DNA of 64,000 nt from Pyrenochaeta sp. MPI-SDFR-AT-0127 (taxonomy: Eukaryota > Ascomycota > Dothideomycetes > Pleosporales > Cucurbitariaceae), in contig JAGTJM010000024.1 of NCBI GenBank assembly GCA_020747015.1, forward strand, positions 186,001-250,000, read 5' to 3'. The notes beneath the pieces are model-generated. The model worked only from the letters and a program-made list of their open reading frames with translations. It had not been told where the DNA came from and did no database searches. This document shows, in pieces, positions 45,249-56,851 of the stretch. The first letter of the stretch is position 1. Each line of letters begins with the position of its first letter. Both the position numbers and the translations under genes were made by a program.

Positions 45249-46942
45249 GAGCCGGGCCCGAGGGCGGAATTGTTCGGTATGGATTGGCAGCACTAGCAAT
45301 GCAGGGTGCAATGGCCCTCGTGGAGAAAGCTGGGAGGGTGCTGTGGGATATTTGCGCCAATGGGAGGATTGCTTTGAGGAGCGGTACAGGTCGTGCGTTG
45401 GGCCAGGCCGCGTGAATTGATGCAAGAGAGGGTCAATTGCAGCAAGCAAGAGACGACGCGTAGCAAGAAGGGATATCCCTTGTCCTCGCGGAAGCGTCCT
45501 CAACAAGGCCGTGTCCAATGGCAGAGGGCCGAGTGGGATAGTGAGGGTGGAGCTGGTAGAAAATGTGAACCGGTCTTGGCATTATGGCGTCGTAGCGCGG
45601 CGAGAGATCGTCGATGGATTGGTGGGGATGACGATGGCCGCAGCTCGGTGGTACCAGACGATCAGGAGCATCCAGAGCTCAAAAGCTGAGGTCTCAAAAC
45701 TCTATCTAGCAAAGGCGATGCTGCGTCGGACGGCAATCGCTCTGTCCGGTGCCGACTTGTCCATGGGGACAGCCGGAGCGAGATCCGACGACGACGTCGA
45801 GACTTTGAGGCGCTGGGAAGGCTGCAAATTAAAGGCCCTGGACCGCCGACGACGCGGCTGTCGCCAAGCGGGTTGTACTGTAGTAATGTGTAGCACGCCG
45901 ACCAGGCACTGCAGTCGAGGCGGGTTGCTCTGCCCTTCAAGCACCACCACCGACACCCTAGCGCCCGTCTGGTGGTGTCTGCGGTGTCTGTGGTGTCGTC
46001 CTGTGTGTCTTGTGCCTCCAGCAATGGCCTGATGGACCCCGCGGCCGCTGCCCGCATTTGCCAATCCCCGTCCGTCAACCATTTCTTGCTACCTTTTTTT
46101 CCCTGCTACCCGCCCGTCGATCGTCCTGAGGAGGCCCGTCAGCGTTGGTCAGCCATATAATCAGTTGGGAGATACCGAGTAGGCGAAGCGAGTCCTGAAG
46201 CAATCCTCTGCGTCGCCTCAACCCCCATCCATCCCCAGCCAACCCCAGCCAGCGCAGCGCGTTTTGGCCCTTGCCCATTTCTTCCGACTGCCAGGGCCTG
46301 AAGCAGCTCTCGCATTTGCGTGGCGCTCTCGTCCCGTGCTATCCTGGACTCCCTGTTGGTATCCCACCCCATCTAGCTCCAACGTCTTTTTTCTTTTGCC
46401 CTTGGACTTGGGAGAGAGGGGCCTGTGTCCCACTCTTCGCCTGCCGGCTGCCCTCTGCTCGCTGGGTGGATGCAGACACTCCATCGTTCCTTCCTGCATG
46501 CACGTCTCAACTAGCCAGTCTAGGAAGGCACAACCCACATACGACCGTTCCCACCATTGCCAGCGCGGTCTTGCCGGCGCGCAAGGCGCAAACCTTCGCG
46601 ATTACATCATCCCTCCTCCAAACTGACTCGCTCTCCACCAGACGCCTACCCTTAACCCCCCCGTGTTGGGGTGCCCCAGGCCGTCGCTACTGCACAAAGT
46701 GTCACAGTGTCCGTCAACCTTATCCCAACGTTGACCACGGTGCGTCCAACGTGCGTCTGTGGAACTTGGCCCCCGGCCTATTTCTACTGACCGCTGTCCC
46801 TCTTCCGGGCCTCAGGTGTATTCCTCCTTCTCCTCCGCCGCTGGTCCCAGAGCGAATTATTAGATTCGACACACTTCGGACTACAGCGGTTGAGGAAGGG
46901 CAAGCCGATCAGCTTCATACCTTGCTGTGACTGTTGCCAAGA
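45249..46942. other. Divergent promoter region, EED / PAS genes
   Basis: 1.7 kb head to head and GC-rich. Open frames of 173 and 219 codons (45511-46032 and 46271-46930) overlap frames on the other strand and encode no domain. The second ends 10 nt before the PAS ATG and probably lies in its 5' leader. Confidence 0.5.
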
Positions 46943-48535
46943 TGGATACCACGTTCATCACCATTCACGGTAGGCACGAGCACAGCTTCTCGACTGAGCA
47001 CAATAACTCATCCTTCTGTAGACCTCTCCGACGATGCCAAGATTCTATACTCGTCCGACTCCATAGTCGACATCCTGGGCCATACGCCTGATGAGGTTGT
47101 CAATAGATCGGTGTGGCACTTCTTCCACCCCGACGAGCTTCCTCTTGCCAAGGCCCAGCATAGTCGAGGAGTTCGCCTTGACAAGGCTGCTGTCCTGTCG
47201 TATTGTCGCTTGAAGAACCGCCAGGGAGACTGGGTTGGATGTGAATGCTGCTTCTCCGTCGTCTACGATGTCATGGTTTGCTGCACCAGTGTCTACCGAA
47301 ACGGCATGCAGAGTCAGAGTAAGTCATCCCACGCTACGATTCCTTCTGCATGTTAACATGCTTCGTTAGAACGTGCAGTCGAGGCTCCTCTTGTGCGCAA
47401 GATGTTCGCCTCTTCACCAAAAGACCCACGTTACCACATGCTGTCTCATCTCTCCAGCAAGTTCGATCTTGGTCCTGAAGAGCAGACTCATGAGCCGCGG
47501 GCCGCACTCTTCCTCAACCGCTTCACACGTACGCTTACCGTCATGTACGCTACAAGCGGCATTGAGCAGATTATTGGCATTTCGGGAGAAGCCATGAAAG
47601 GACGCAGCTTCTACTACTGCATTGCCCCAAACTGCCTCGAAGACGCAGTGCGCTGTCTCGAGTCTGCCAAAGGCAACGATTCGATCGCTTATATGCGCTT
47701 CTTCTTCCGCGATCCACGCCAAGACGATCCTCCTGAAGCTACGACCTCGGAGAGCGAGGATGATATCATGACCGATATCACAGGCTCGGATGATGAATCT
47801 GAGGGTGGAGTCGATCTTGGCGGACCTTCCGCTTCTGAGAATACGAGCAATAGCCACTCCTCCCATCCTTCCAACGACGGGACCAACAGCGAAGAGCCCC
47901 ATACACGCACAAGTTCCGGAGACAGTGCCAATCCCAGAGATACACATATGGCCTTATTCGGCGAGCATCCTGGATCTCGCTCGTCTTCGTCCTCTGTATT
48001 GAGCTCACCTCCCTCCGAGGTCCATGATGAGCCAATTGAGCTAGAGGCAGTCATTTCCTGCACCTCAGATGGACTTGTTGTGTGCCTGCGTCGCGCCCGT
48101 CCAATGCTCCCAGGCACTATGCCTCTTCCCCAACCTGCGCAGCAGTACAATGGTGTTTTTGCCGCACCTTGGGCAACACAGCCCGTCTTCCATCCGGCGC
48201 CTCCTCAGATGCCCCCGTTCCCTTTGGGCGCACGACATCCAAGCATGGTACCGGCCGGCCCATCGCTACAATTTCAAAACAGTTTTATGCAAACCATTCG
48301 CGATGTTGCTGTTTTCGCCTGGGCTCTTACTGGCATAAATGGCAGCCTTGCAGATCATGCTCGTGGCAACCCTGTAGGCGAGAGCCAGCCTCCCGACGGG
48401 TTTGCTATCTGGAATCCGCTACCAGATCCAGCTGCGTTTGGAAAGCACTCTGCAACGCCATCTGGCTATGGTTCTGGGTCAACTAGCTCGTCGAGCAACG
48501 ATCGATTCGGATTTGGCGACCCAGGACTTCGTTGA
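46943..48535 (+). CDS. PAS-domain protein (two PAS modules)
   Basis: Exons 46943-46970, 47022-47318 and 47370-48535 give 496 aa. First PAS (about 10-105): LYSSDSIVDILGHTPDEVVN and HFFHPDELPLA, with DWVGCECCFSVVYDVM. Second PAS (about 145-235): TVMYATSGIEQIIGISGEA and FYYCIAPNCL. A Ser/Asp/Glu-rich segment follows, then the second half of that module (IELEAVISCTSDGLVVCLRR) and a Pro-rich tail. There is no LOV flavin cysteine motif (GxNCRFLQ), zinc finger or kinase, so this is not WC-1/WC-2. Probably a sensory or adaptor protein of unknown ligand. The 28-nt first exon (MDTTFITIH) is placed by the join to DLSDDAKILYSS. Confidence 0.82.
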
Positions 48536-49590
48536 GTACCTACAGGGCAATAGACGCATCTTCGAAAGCGTTTCAAAGGTGAGCTAGAGTTGCTGCGAAT
48601 TAGCGCCATGTATTCGAGCAAGTCTTGGCTCAGAGCTTTGCACTGCGGTTATGCAAAAGAATTTACGATGAAATGACGTTGGAGAATATGATTCCAGCCG
48701 TGTGACTTTAAGCGAGCGGAAACCTTGAATTATTCAAGCCATACCTTGGCCATAATTAGAACGATGCGAGTACGCTTCGAGGGAACTCTTTCCCTATTCA
48801 AACATTCACTCTAAATAGCAAGACAAAAACAATAGAATATCGCTCACGCTACGCTCTTCTGCTATGCTATTTGTTCAGCATAGCCGAACACTAACTAAGA
48901 GCCCAGAAACGTAGGTTGCAGACTACTTCCGAAAATACATACCAGCACACGGACAAATGCGAGTTAAGCGCTTTCGGCAGCCTTACTCGCTTGTGGTTGG
49001 TCGAGAAACGTTCGCTTATCACCCATGTTGTTCCTATTTCTGAAACTACAGCGGGGGTAGAGCTGAGTACCACACCTCATCTATTTTCACTACCATTGCG
49101 AGCAACTTTAGATGTCTCTCACGATGAACACCACGAACATGCCTCTTCGTAAATTCGCTATTATCAGCGACCAGGCGCCAATGCGACAGCCAACATGCAC
49201 CTGCTTTGTCCCCCCCTGTTCCCACCACTCGATAGCAGCCCACATGGGTACATGCTGGTCTTTCACTGTGCCAGTACCTTCTTTGTCGCGGCGCAGTGGG
49301 GGCTATGATGACCTCGGCGCTCAACAAATAGGAGATAATTGTGAACGCCTCAGCCGTGCCACGACAATGGTAGTGTCTGCTGGTACTTGTTTCAACTTTG
49401 CGCTTTCTTTAAATCGTTAGTCCATCCTAGTTGTTGTTACATTGCCACCTGCTTGGAGGCTGATATAGCCTCTGGTCAATGGCCCTTTTTCTTTCTTTGT
49501 TTTGTTTGGGCATTCTACAACCGCTTGTCCACACGTTTCTCGTCAGGAGCTCGATCGAAAGTTTCATTCAGAACTCTCGTCGTCGGAAAC
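48536..49590. other. Intergenic; no gene supported
   Basis: About 1 kb between the PAS gene and the cupredoxin-like gene. The cupredoxin frame is open upstream to 49387, but the signal peptide begins at 49591. Nothing else recognisable. Confidence 0.5.
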
Positions 49591-51230
49591 ATGCTGTCAA
49601 CCTCTCTTAGACCATCGTCATGGCTTTATTTCCTCCTTGTTTTGCTCTCCATCGTACAAGTATCGATATGCTTTGCGCAAGACAATAACTGGTCCGGCAA
49701 TGAAGACTCGAGAACCTCCGTAGCGGCACGGAATCCCGAGTCATCGTCAACATCAAGCCAACCAAGTTCCACCAGCTCGGCACCTACGCAGACACATACA
49801 GTCCAGGTCGGACTAGCAGATCATAAGATGAGACCTGAAGTCACCAAGGCTAAAGTCGGTGATGTACGTTGTATCTTCCTCAGCCTCTTTACCTTTGGCT
49901 GTCCATTTGGGATCTTTCTTGTCTTGACACTCCTCCATCAGCGCAGTCTTTGACAAAGGATTTCTGCTAATACTGAACACTAGATTGTTGAATTCCGCTT
50001 CTACCCAACAAACCACAGCATCGTTCGCGCCGAATATGGATATCCATGTATCCCCTACGAAATGACCGGGTCCAACAAGCAAGGCTTCTTCAGTGGCTTT
50101 CATGCCGTAGACAAAGTACTTGATGATGTATGGGCACATCCTACCAACAGTCGCTACCTCTTTGCTAACGCTCCTATCAGCCACCAAACTACCGAATCCG
50201 AATCAACGACACGAATCCTATATTCTTCTACTGCTCTGCTCCAGGGTCTTGCATCACATATGCCATGATTGGAGCGATCAATCCTAATACTTCGACGCCG
50301 ATATTGAAACAACAAGCGCTCGCGCGCGATAGCGCGTACATGCTGAATCCTGGGGAGCCGTTTCCTGCTGAAGCTCCACCACTGCCGTCTAGCAACCCTG
50401 GAGCCCCAGCGGGCAACTTGGTCCCCACAGCAGAACCACCAGGGGAGAAGAAAGGACTAGGCGCAGGCGCTATTGCAGGAATCGTGATAGCGGGTATAAG
50501 TGTCATTGTCCTGGCAGCCCTGCTCTTCTTTTTCTGGGGCCGCACGGCATCTCTCAAAGACGAAGTTGATCGCAGAGACGGCACACTCCGACGTGTAAGC
50601 CCAAGTAGCAGCACTGCAATGCTCGAGGCGGGACGACACGCAACGGGACGGGGGGATGCGGGTCTAGGTCTCTATCCCCACTCTACACCATCGCCAAACC
50701 GCGCGTCGGCGCCGGGATACTATGCGCCAGCACAACAGCAGCAAAAGTACATGGCTACCAGCCCCGTAGGCCATCCAGCCTACTCTCCTCTCGCCTTCTC
50801 CCCTTCCCCAACAGACACTTCCACACCGCATATCCAAAGCCCCATGACTACCAGCGCCGCCTCCCCCACAGCAATCTACACCCACACCCCGCACTCAGGC
50901 TACGAGACATATACTCCGAGCCAGCAGCAGCAGCCGCCGCCGCCTCCGCCTCCGCCTCACCGCGCCCCGTCACCGCAGTGCCTGGACTCACAAGACGCAA
51001 AACTCGGCCCGTATGGGCGCCAAGTCTATTGCGGCACTGGGAGCAACGATGCCGCGCCGGCCCCGGCGTATTTCGAAGTCGTGAGGGGCCTTGAAGAGGG
51101 GGAGAAGCGCCTGGTCCATGTCAATCGCCAGCAAGGGCCCGTGGAGATGGAGGGGACGCCTGCTTCTGCGACGCTGCCTGTCGTGAGGCCGACGTGGCAA
51201 GAAGTCAAGGCTGAGGCGAGGATGTTTTGA
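49591..51230 (+). CDS. Cupredoxin-like single-pass membrane protein
   Basis: Exons 49591-49863, 49984-50127 and 50181-51230 give 488 aa. Signal sequence (LYFLLVLLSIVQVSICFA), then a Ser/Thr-rich stretch. A cupredoxin-like fold follows: VQVGLADHKMRPEVTKAKVG, FRFYPTNHSIVRAEYGYPC and PIFFYCSAPGSCITYAMIGA, with a His and Cys arrangement suggesting type-I-like copper binding. One transmembrane helix at about 232-258 (GAIAGIVIAGISVIVLAALL) and a long cytoplasmic tail rich in Ser, Pro, Gln and Tyr, including a poly-Gln/poly-Pro tract. Topology: extracellular sensor-like domain, cytoplasmic disordered tail. Such proteins occur widely in filamentous ascomycetes; role unknown. The start at 49591 is chosen because it begins the signal peptide. 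Confidence 0.85.
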
Positions 51231-51973
51231 TTTTTTGGTTACGTGGTCTTGGGATTTTCTTTTCGTATAAAAAAGGCTTGGTTTGCCTGTGGTGGGCTAT
51301 ATATCCTTGGTTAGGAGTAAGGTAATTGGTCAGGTCCCCTGGGGTTTGCATTCAATGGTTTGGTCCTTTATTGTATTATACATGTACACTCGGTTCGCTA
51401 AGGTGCTGGCTTCATGGGTCGAGACGCAAAGGAAGAGAGGTCTTAGGTAAATATCAGTAGTTGCAGGGTCAAGATAATATCATGAATGGAGATTGTGAGT
51501 TTGTTTTAATATTTTTTACTTTGATTTGCATCTCAGCTAACACAAGGCTCAGTAATAGAGCGTTGAAAGTGTTTCCTATGCTTCCCCCTCCATCAAAGAT
51601 GTGGCGATAAGCAGACGAGAACAGGGCTGCCTGTCCGTCCGACTTTTCCACCTTCTACTCATGAAGAATTAAAAAGGTGAGCAGAAGAAGCCTCCAACGC
51701 CTCGCCCAAAGTCCTCCACGAACGCCCCAACACAAGAAAACCATGTATATAGGTTTTGCTTTTGGAATTTTCGCCGTCAACCCAAGATCGTAACAGCGAC
51801 CGAACACTTCAAGTCGTGCAAGAAAGAGAAAGCAAAGAAAACAGAAGGAAAGTTGCCTGACCCGATTACATATTGTACAGTTCCAAACCGAAGAAGCGAA
51901 GAAGAGCGGTAGGTCGCGCGGCGCCCGCTCATAGATAAAGTGAAAAGGAGCGGGGTATCGTTACTCATGTCGC
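51231..51973. other. Convergent intergenic region
   Basis: 743 bp between the 3' ends of the cupredoxin-like gene and the SET3 gene. It contains AT-rich UTR-like sequence and no supported gene. Confidence 0.55.
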
Positions 51974-54964
51974 TCATGTTGAAGTAGAAGCAGTCGTTGC
52001 AACAGCGCTCGTCATTTCAATCGCCTTAGACTCTTCTGCCACGGGAGGTAATGCTGGCGAAGCGACCGTGGGTGGCGGTGAGCCATTCGGCAAACTCGCA
52101 GCCGACAAGGTTGGCGAGCTCGTGGTCTGGGAGTGTGCGAGTGGTGGCGTCGAAGTTGTTCCTGTGGAATGTGTTTGTGCCAGCTTCGCCCGCCTGTTGG
52201 TGTAATCACTCAAACTGAGCTTCTTGCGTGCAGGTGTGGGTTTAACTGCGTTATTGACGGCAGGAGAGAATGGTGATGCAATTGTCACTGCACCGGGGGA
52301 TTGTGCGATGGTGCTCTCAGATAAGACTGCTGATATCGCTCCAGGAGTAACGGCACGATCATTGGTAATATCAGTCAAGTCCGGCTTTACTGGCATTTCG
52401 ATATGAAGATCGACAGACTTTGTTGCATCATCTGAGGAAGTGGTGGAGGAAGGCTCAGCTGGTGTTGTGGAACACCACAGCGGTGCAGAGGGCTGTAAAG
52501 ATGGCTGGTCCGAATTTAATGACCCTTCTGGCGCGGCCTCTAACGCAGGGGCATCAGGTGCATCAGGTACATCATCAGGTAGCTCCTCTGTCTTGGGCTC
52601 AGACTTCAGTACAGCGGCTTCCTCGGCGTCTCCCATCTCTACGTCAAGTGTAGGCGTTGGAGTAGGTTCCTTTGCTGGAGTAAGCTCTTTGTGTCTTGCA
52701 TCATCTACCGGACCTGTTGTGATGTCCATGGCAGAAGGCTCCTCCAGCGGTGGAGATGGTGGTAATGGAGAAGGCTTGTTCGAAGACACATCCTTAAGAG
52801 CTGGTGATCTGCTCTCGATCTTTACTGACGTAGACCGTAACCTCTCACGTTGCAGCTTGTCCTCTTGAGCCTGTTGCAGTAGCTTGCGCTTGAAGGACAT
52901 TGGAGGCTTCATTTCTCGCGATTTGACACAGTTTTGTGGATGCGAGCCATCGTTGTCGTCCGTCTGCGTAGATGCTTCTTTGTAGACAGGCTTCGGTTTG
53001 GGCGCACTGCGGCCAATCGTTCGCGTGGAACTGCCAGATGTTTTGCGTGCCACGCCATGACTGTGTTCACGATGGCGAGCTGATGGCGAAGGTTCTGGGT
53101 GCCCGAGTCGTCTCTGTGTATTCAAATTAGCTTCGGGAAGGGCGAGGTGGTAAGGTTGTCTTACCGAGGACGAAAGGCTCGGTGTATTGAGCGTAGACCC
53201 AGCACTGTTCCTTTTGCCCTTTTTGCCCTTGTGCTGCTCATGGATTTCAAGTTGTTCGAATAATCGTTCTTGCTGCTGTATCTTTCGCTTTTCGCGATCG
53301 GACATCTTCAGGTCGCCATCGAGCGAGAAATGAGTGGCGGGAGTTATGTCGCGACTGCTGGACTTGTGCGAGCCTGACGTGGATCGGGCATCCATTTGAT
53401 CGTCATCAACGGCATCGCGATTCAGCGTCTCACTGCCGGCGCGGCTGTTTGTTGCGTGACCAGTACTCAAAGGAGACAACTGTGACTTCTTTGACTTCCT
53501 GCCCTTAGTCTTTGATGATGCGGGCTCAGCGATGGTATTGCGTCGCGCACGTTCCAAAAGACACTCGTGCCCTGTGGATGTATCGCATGCGCAGCCACCG
53601 AAGTTTGCAAGAACACAGGAGACCCACGGTTGTATCCTTCTAAACCCTTCCTTTGCGCCATTTGTAACGACTTTCGCGAGTTGCCTCTGGACTTCAGAGT
53701 CAATGTCCCAGCCAACGGTGAGCTCTTCGCCGGGCGCGATCTCTCGTGTTGCTACAAAGCAAAAGTGATACTCGTTGCTCGACTCAATAAGGATCTTCAT
53801 CGCCATGTTGGGAATGCAACTTCTCCTGGCATAGCGGAGGTCATTGCCTTCGCGCCGTGTATCGATGTATATGGGCAAATGTGGCGGGAAGAAAACGAAG
53901 GGTTCGGGGTGTCGTAGTAGGTCCCAGCGGTTGGAGGAGTCCAAGAAGTAGTCTGCTTTTCGTCCGATGAGGCCTTTCAGCTCACCAATATAGCCACCGT
54001 CGGCTACAGGCGTTGCAACTGTAATGTAGTGCCACTGCGGGTGCAGGCCATGTGCTGTTATGCCATCATCGACTTCAATTTGCTTGACGATGTCTGGGGC
54101 GTCGAGATCCTGGATTGTCTTTTCGATGCGTGAGAAGAGATCTTGTGGTTTCTTGCCTCCGCTCGCTTCGGCAAGGGCCTCTGGGTCCTTAAGCCACATG
54201 GCGATATCGTTGGCGACATCGATGCGTGTGTAAGAGTTGGTTTCAGGTGGCGGTAAGTCAGATGCTTGGTAGAGGTTCATAAACTCGAGCGAGTAATCCT
54301 CAATAGGACCATCTAGATTGGTGGGAGACTTGATGGGGCTATGACCATTGACGACGACCGAAGCACCTCGTTTGCGAGATCCCGGTACGAGAGCAGGTGC
54401 TTGACTGATGACGCTCATGGAGCCAGATGTACGATGGCTGGTCTTTGGACGCTTATTTGGCGGCGGTTGGTCTCGTGGGCTTCCACTCTTGCGGTCGGGG
54501 TTGTATTGCAGGTCAGTATTCACTGGCCAGCCGTTGGGCTGAACAGATCCGAGCGGATCCTTAGTGCGCTTCTTAGGGTTCTTTGCAGCGGTCTTTGGCC
54601 TAACCTTCCGCTCACCGATGGTTTGTAGCTGCTCCCGACGCAGACGCTGCTTGTCGGCAGCGCTTTTCGAGTCTACCAGCCTTGGTTGGCAATCTGTACA
54701 CTCGTGCACGTCGGGGACATTGTGGGCAGACTCGTAGTAGCACACGATATGCTGCCAGGTGTCGCACTTCTCGCACAAGACGGTGTTGCCATCGTCGTCG
54801 GAGAAGCCGCAGATGCACTTTATTGTGGACGACTCTTCCTCTTCGATGGGCCCGTCGAGTGGCGTGGGAGTGCCGTTCGAGGTGGGCGGTGGTGGGCCGG
54901 TGAAGAGGGCGAGGGAAGCCGGCTGAGGTTCAGCATGCGCCTTGACCGACGAGACGTCTGTCAT
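51974..54964 (-). CDS. set3: SET3/MLL5-type PHD-SET chromatin regulator
   Basis: Nuclear subunit of a Set3-type histone deacetylase complex. Exons 54964-53165 and 53113-51974 give 979 aa. PHD finger, residues 50-92: C50, C52, C64, C67, H72, C75, C89, C92, a complete Cys4-His-Cys3 set with W70 for an H3K4me cage. SET domain, about 305-425: GLIGRKADYFLD, PIYIDTRREGNDLRYARRSC, IPNMAMKI and EIAPGEELTVGWD. The usual NHSCxPN cofactor motif reads RRSCIPN, so methyltransferase activity is unlikely, as in Set3/MLL5. The rest is disordered, Ser/Pro/Lys-rich, with coiled-coil-like KRKIQQQERLFEQLEIHEQ. The ATG at 54964 is chosen because upstream in-frame sequence lacks an ATG. A 51-nt in-frame segment is probably an intron. 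Confidence 0.9.
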   Translation of the reverse strand: MTDVSSVKAHAEPQPASLALFTGPPPPTSNGTPTPLDGPIEEEESSTIKCICGFSDDDGNTVLCEKCDTWQHIVCYYESAHNVPDVHECTDCQPRLVDSKSAADKQRLRREQLQTIGERKVRPKTAAKNPKKRTKDPLGSVQPNGWPVNTDLQYNPDRKSGSPRDQPPPNKRPKTSHRTSGSMSVISQAPALVPGSRKRGASVVVNGHSPIKSPTNLDGPIEDYSLEFMNLYQASDLPPPETNSYTRIDVANDIAMWLKDPEALAEASGGKKPQDLFSRIEKTIQDLDAPDIVKQIEVDDGITAHGLHPQWHYITVATPVADGGYIGELKGLIGRKADYFLDSSNRWDLLRHPEPFVFFPPHLPIYIDTRREGNDLRYARRSCIPNMAMKILIESSNEYHFCFVATREIAPGEELTVGWDIDSEVQRQLAKVVTNGAKEGFRRIQPWVSCVLANFGGCACDTSTGHECLLERARRNTIAEPASSKTKGRKSKKSQLSPLSTGHATNSRAGSETLNRDAVDDDQMDARSTSGSHKSSSRDITPATHFSLDGDLKMSDREKRKIQQQERLFEQLEIHEQHKGKKGKRNSAGSTLNTPSLSSSVRQPYHLALPEANLNTQRRLGHPEPSPSARHREHSHGVARKTSGSSTRTIGRSAPKPKPVYKEASTQTDDNDGSHPQNCVKSREMKPPMSFKRKLLQQAQEDKLQRERLRSTSVKIESRSPALKDVSSNKPSPLPPSPPLEEPSAMDITTGPVDDARHKELTPAKEPTPTPTLDVEMGDAEEAAVLKSEPKTEELPDDVPDAPDAPALEAAPEGSLNSDQPSLQPSAPLWCSTTPAEPSSTTSSDDATKSVDLHIEMPVKPDLTDITNDRAVTPGAISAVLSESTIAQSPGAVTIASPFSPAVNNAVKPTPARKKLSLSDYTNRRAKLAQTHSTGTTSTPPLAHSQTTSSPTLSAASLPNGSPPPTVASPALPPVAEESKAIEMTSAVATTASTST
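53114..53164 (-). other. Probable in-frame intron in set3 (51 nt)
   Basis: GTAAGA donor, CTAAT branch-like site and AATACACAG acceptor. The length is exactly 17 codons without stops, so retention would insert 17 residues after SLSSS without breaking the protein. Confidence 0.65.
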
Positions 54965-56851
54965 ACTCCGGCAAGCGTGCTGGAATGTGTGTGTGGTCGT
55001 GTGGTGGGTGTTTAGGCTCGGTGTGCTTTGGATCGCATGACGTCGAAGACGCGAACGATCACAGCACAGCTGGCAAAGGCGACTCGAGACGATTCCAACG
55101 ACGGCCGTCAACGAGCTGCCTGCTTCTTGTAGCAATCCAGACAGCTACCGAAGGGTTGTGGCCAAGGAGAAGAGGCTTTCGTGTCCGGTTGCAGGGTGTG
55201 CGGCTATGGAAAAGAGCGTCGACAAGGGCTCGACGACGTCACTACACGAGCGGGATCGAAGGTGTATCATGAGCAGACGGTATTGAGCGTGTGGCCAGTC
55301 GGTTCCATGCAATGCGCCGACGGTAAAGGAGGGTAGAGGAGGAATGGAGAGGGAGGTGGCTCGTGGGGCGCTGGCTGAGAGGGCCAACAAAGGAAGCAGC
55401 GCGCGCGATCAAAGCCGGCAACGTCGGGGGACGAGACGCTGCAACGTTAGTACTCCGGCAGGTGTGCAGAGGGCGACGGCGACGAGGTGTGGTGTGGGAG
55501 TCAAACGAGGCAGTGGGTAGGGTGCAGGAGAATCGAAAGCCCCGTTACTTCGCGGCGAGCAGGGCTAACATGGTTGCGGTCTAGCGCGGTACGAGTTCGT
55601 CCGTGCCCCAAGTGCAGCTTTGGCTTGAGCAGTGAATGTCTTAGTAACCATGGTACGGCCAGTCAAAAATCAAGATTTGCCAGGAGTCTCTGCGGCGCTT
55701 GTGGCCACGGCTGCGAGCCTCCAGGCCAGGCCGGGTTGCTGTGGCATTTTCTACGTCGAGGGGCGCAGGCAGGGCATGCGCTGAGGGACACAAGCCGGCG
55801 ACGACGAGATAGTGAGCAGTGCGAAGTTTGCGACAGACTCGGGGGAGGGGGGCTGAGAATGTGACGAGGGGAACGAGTACAGCGGCATCCTTGGGGGCAA
55901 TACGGCGAGCACCAATGAGCGTCAGCCATGACTGCTCGGCTCGCAGATTGCTGAAGACTAGCATGCACACGGCACTAGCGGTTTTCCGCGTCGTGGTGGC
56001 CCAGGAGCAGATCAAGTTCGCGGGTCGAGGGCCTCATGTGGTGAAAACAAAACACGACGCTGTGGAATGGGTCCTTCCCCGAGACCTGCGACTCCCCTTT
56101 TGCTATGGGAAGCCGCAAGAGCCGGGAAGGAGCGAGCGCCATGTGAGGGGCAGGGGCGACGCGGCTGCACAACAACGATAAGAGCTGCACCTTCCCACCC
56201 TCTGGCCCCCCCCGCGCACGCCGGCGGGACGCGCTCTTTCCTGAAACGCTGCATCGCTGCCATGACATCAACACAACAGCGTCTCACCACCCGCTGGGGT
56301 TCCACGCTTTTCGCGCCATACTCGGCTGCCGGACACCGACCGGAGGCTGGACCTTCCGATAAGTCACGCCCATGACTACTAATGCCCAGTTGTTTTGCGC
56401 TCCCTAGTCCCACGTCCACCAAACACGGTCCCTAAAAGAGCCTGTCGCCTCTCCCTTGAACCACGCACAGGCAAACAATTTCAGTCCATAACTAGCCCTG
56501 CACCTTCACCTCACTCCCGCCCTTTCAGCCTCTTCCCCTGCAGCACTCCCAGTGCACAATTAGACAGCCGCGTAAACTTGGCTAGACACCATGTCGCGCC
56601 TCATCCCATTGAGACTCACTGCTGGCCATTCTCCGACACCACGTCGAATCCGTCTTAACGCTTCATCTATTCTACCCTAGCAGAAGAGCTGCACTATATC
56701 CCACGAATGAGCGTCAGCGACCCGCTTCGTCGACACTATGTAATGCGCGAACACATGTGGCCTTCAATGGTTTTCTGCAAGATATATCGACGGCAAGCAG
56801 CATGATTCCCTGCGATGCTCAGACTCGCTAGGTCCTTCCTTGACTTTCACT
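54965..56851. other. Divergent promoter region, set3 / carboxylesterase genes
   Basis: 1.9 kb head to head and GC-rich. Many overlapping frames (up to 136 codons) on both strands; none has a domain or a plausible splice model. No gene called. Confidence 0.5.

Noticed and set aside
46271..46930. 219-codon frame just before the PAS gene
   Set aside because: Probably 5' leader; no domain, and the PAS start at 46943 is fixed by the splice join.
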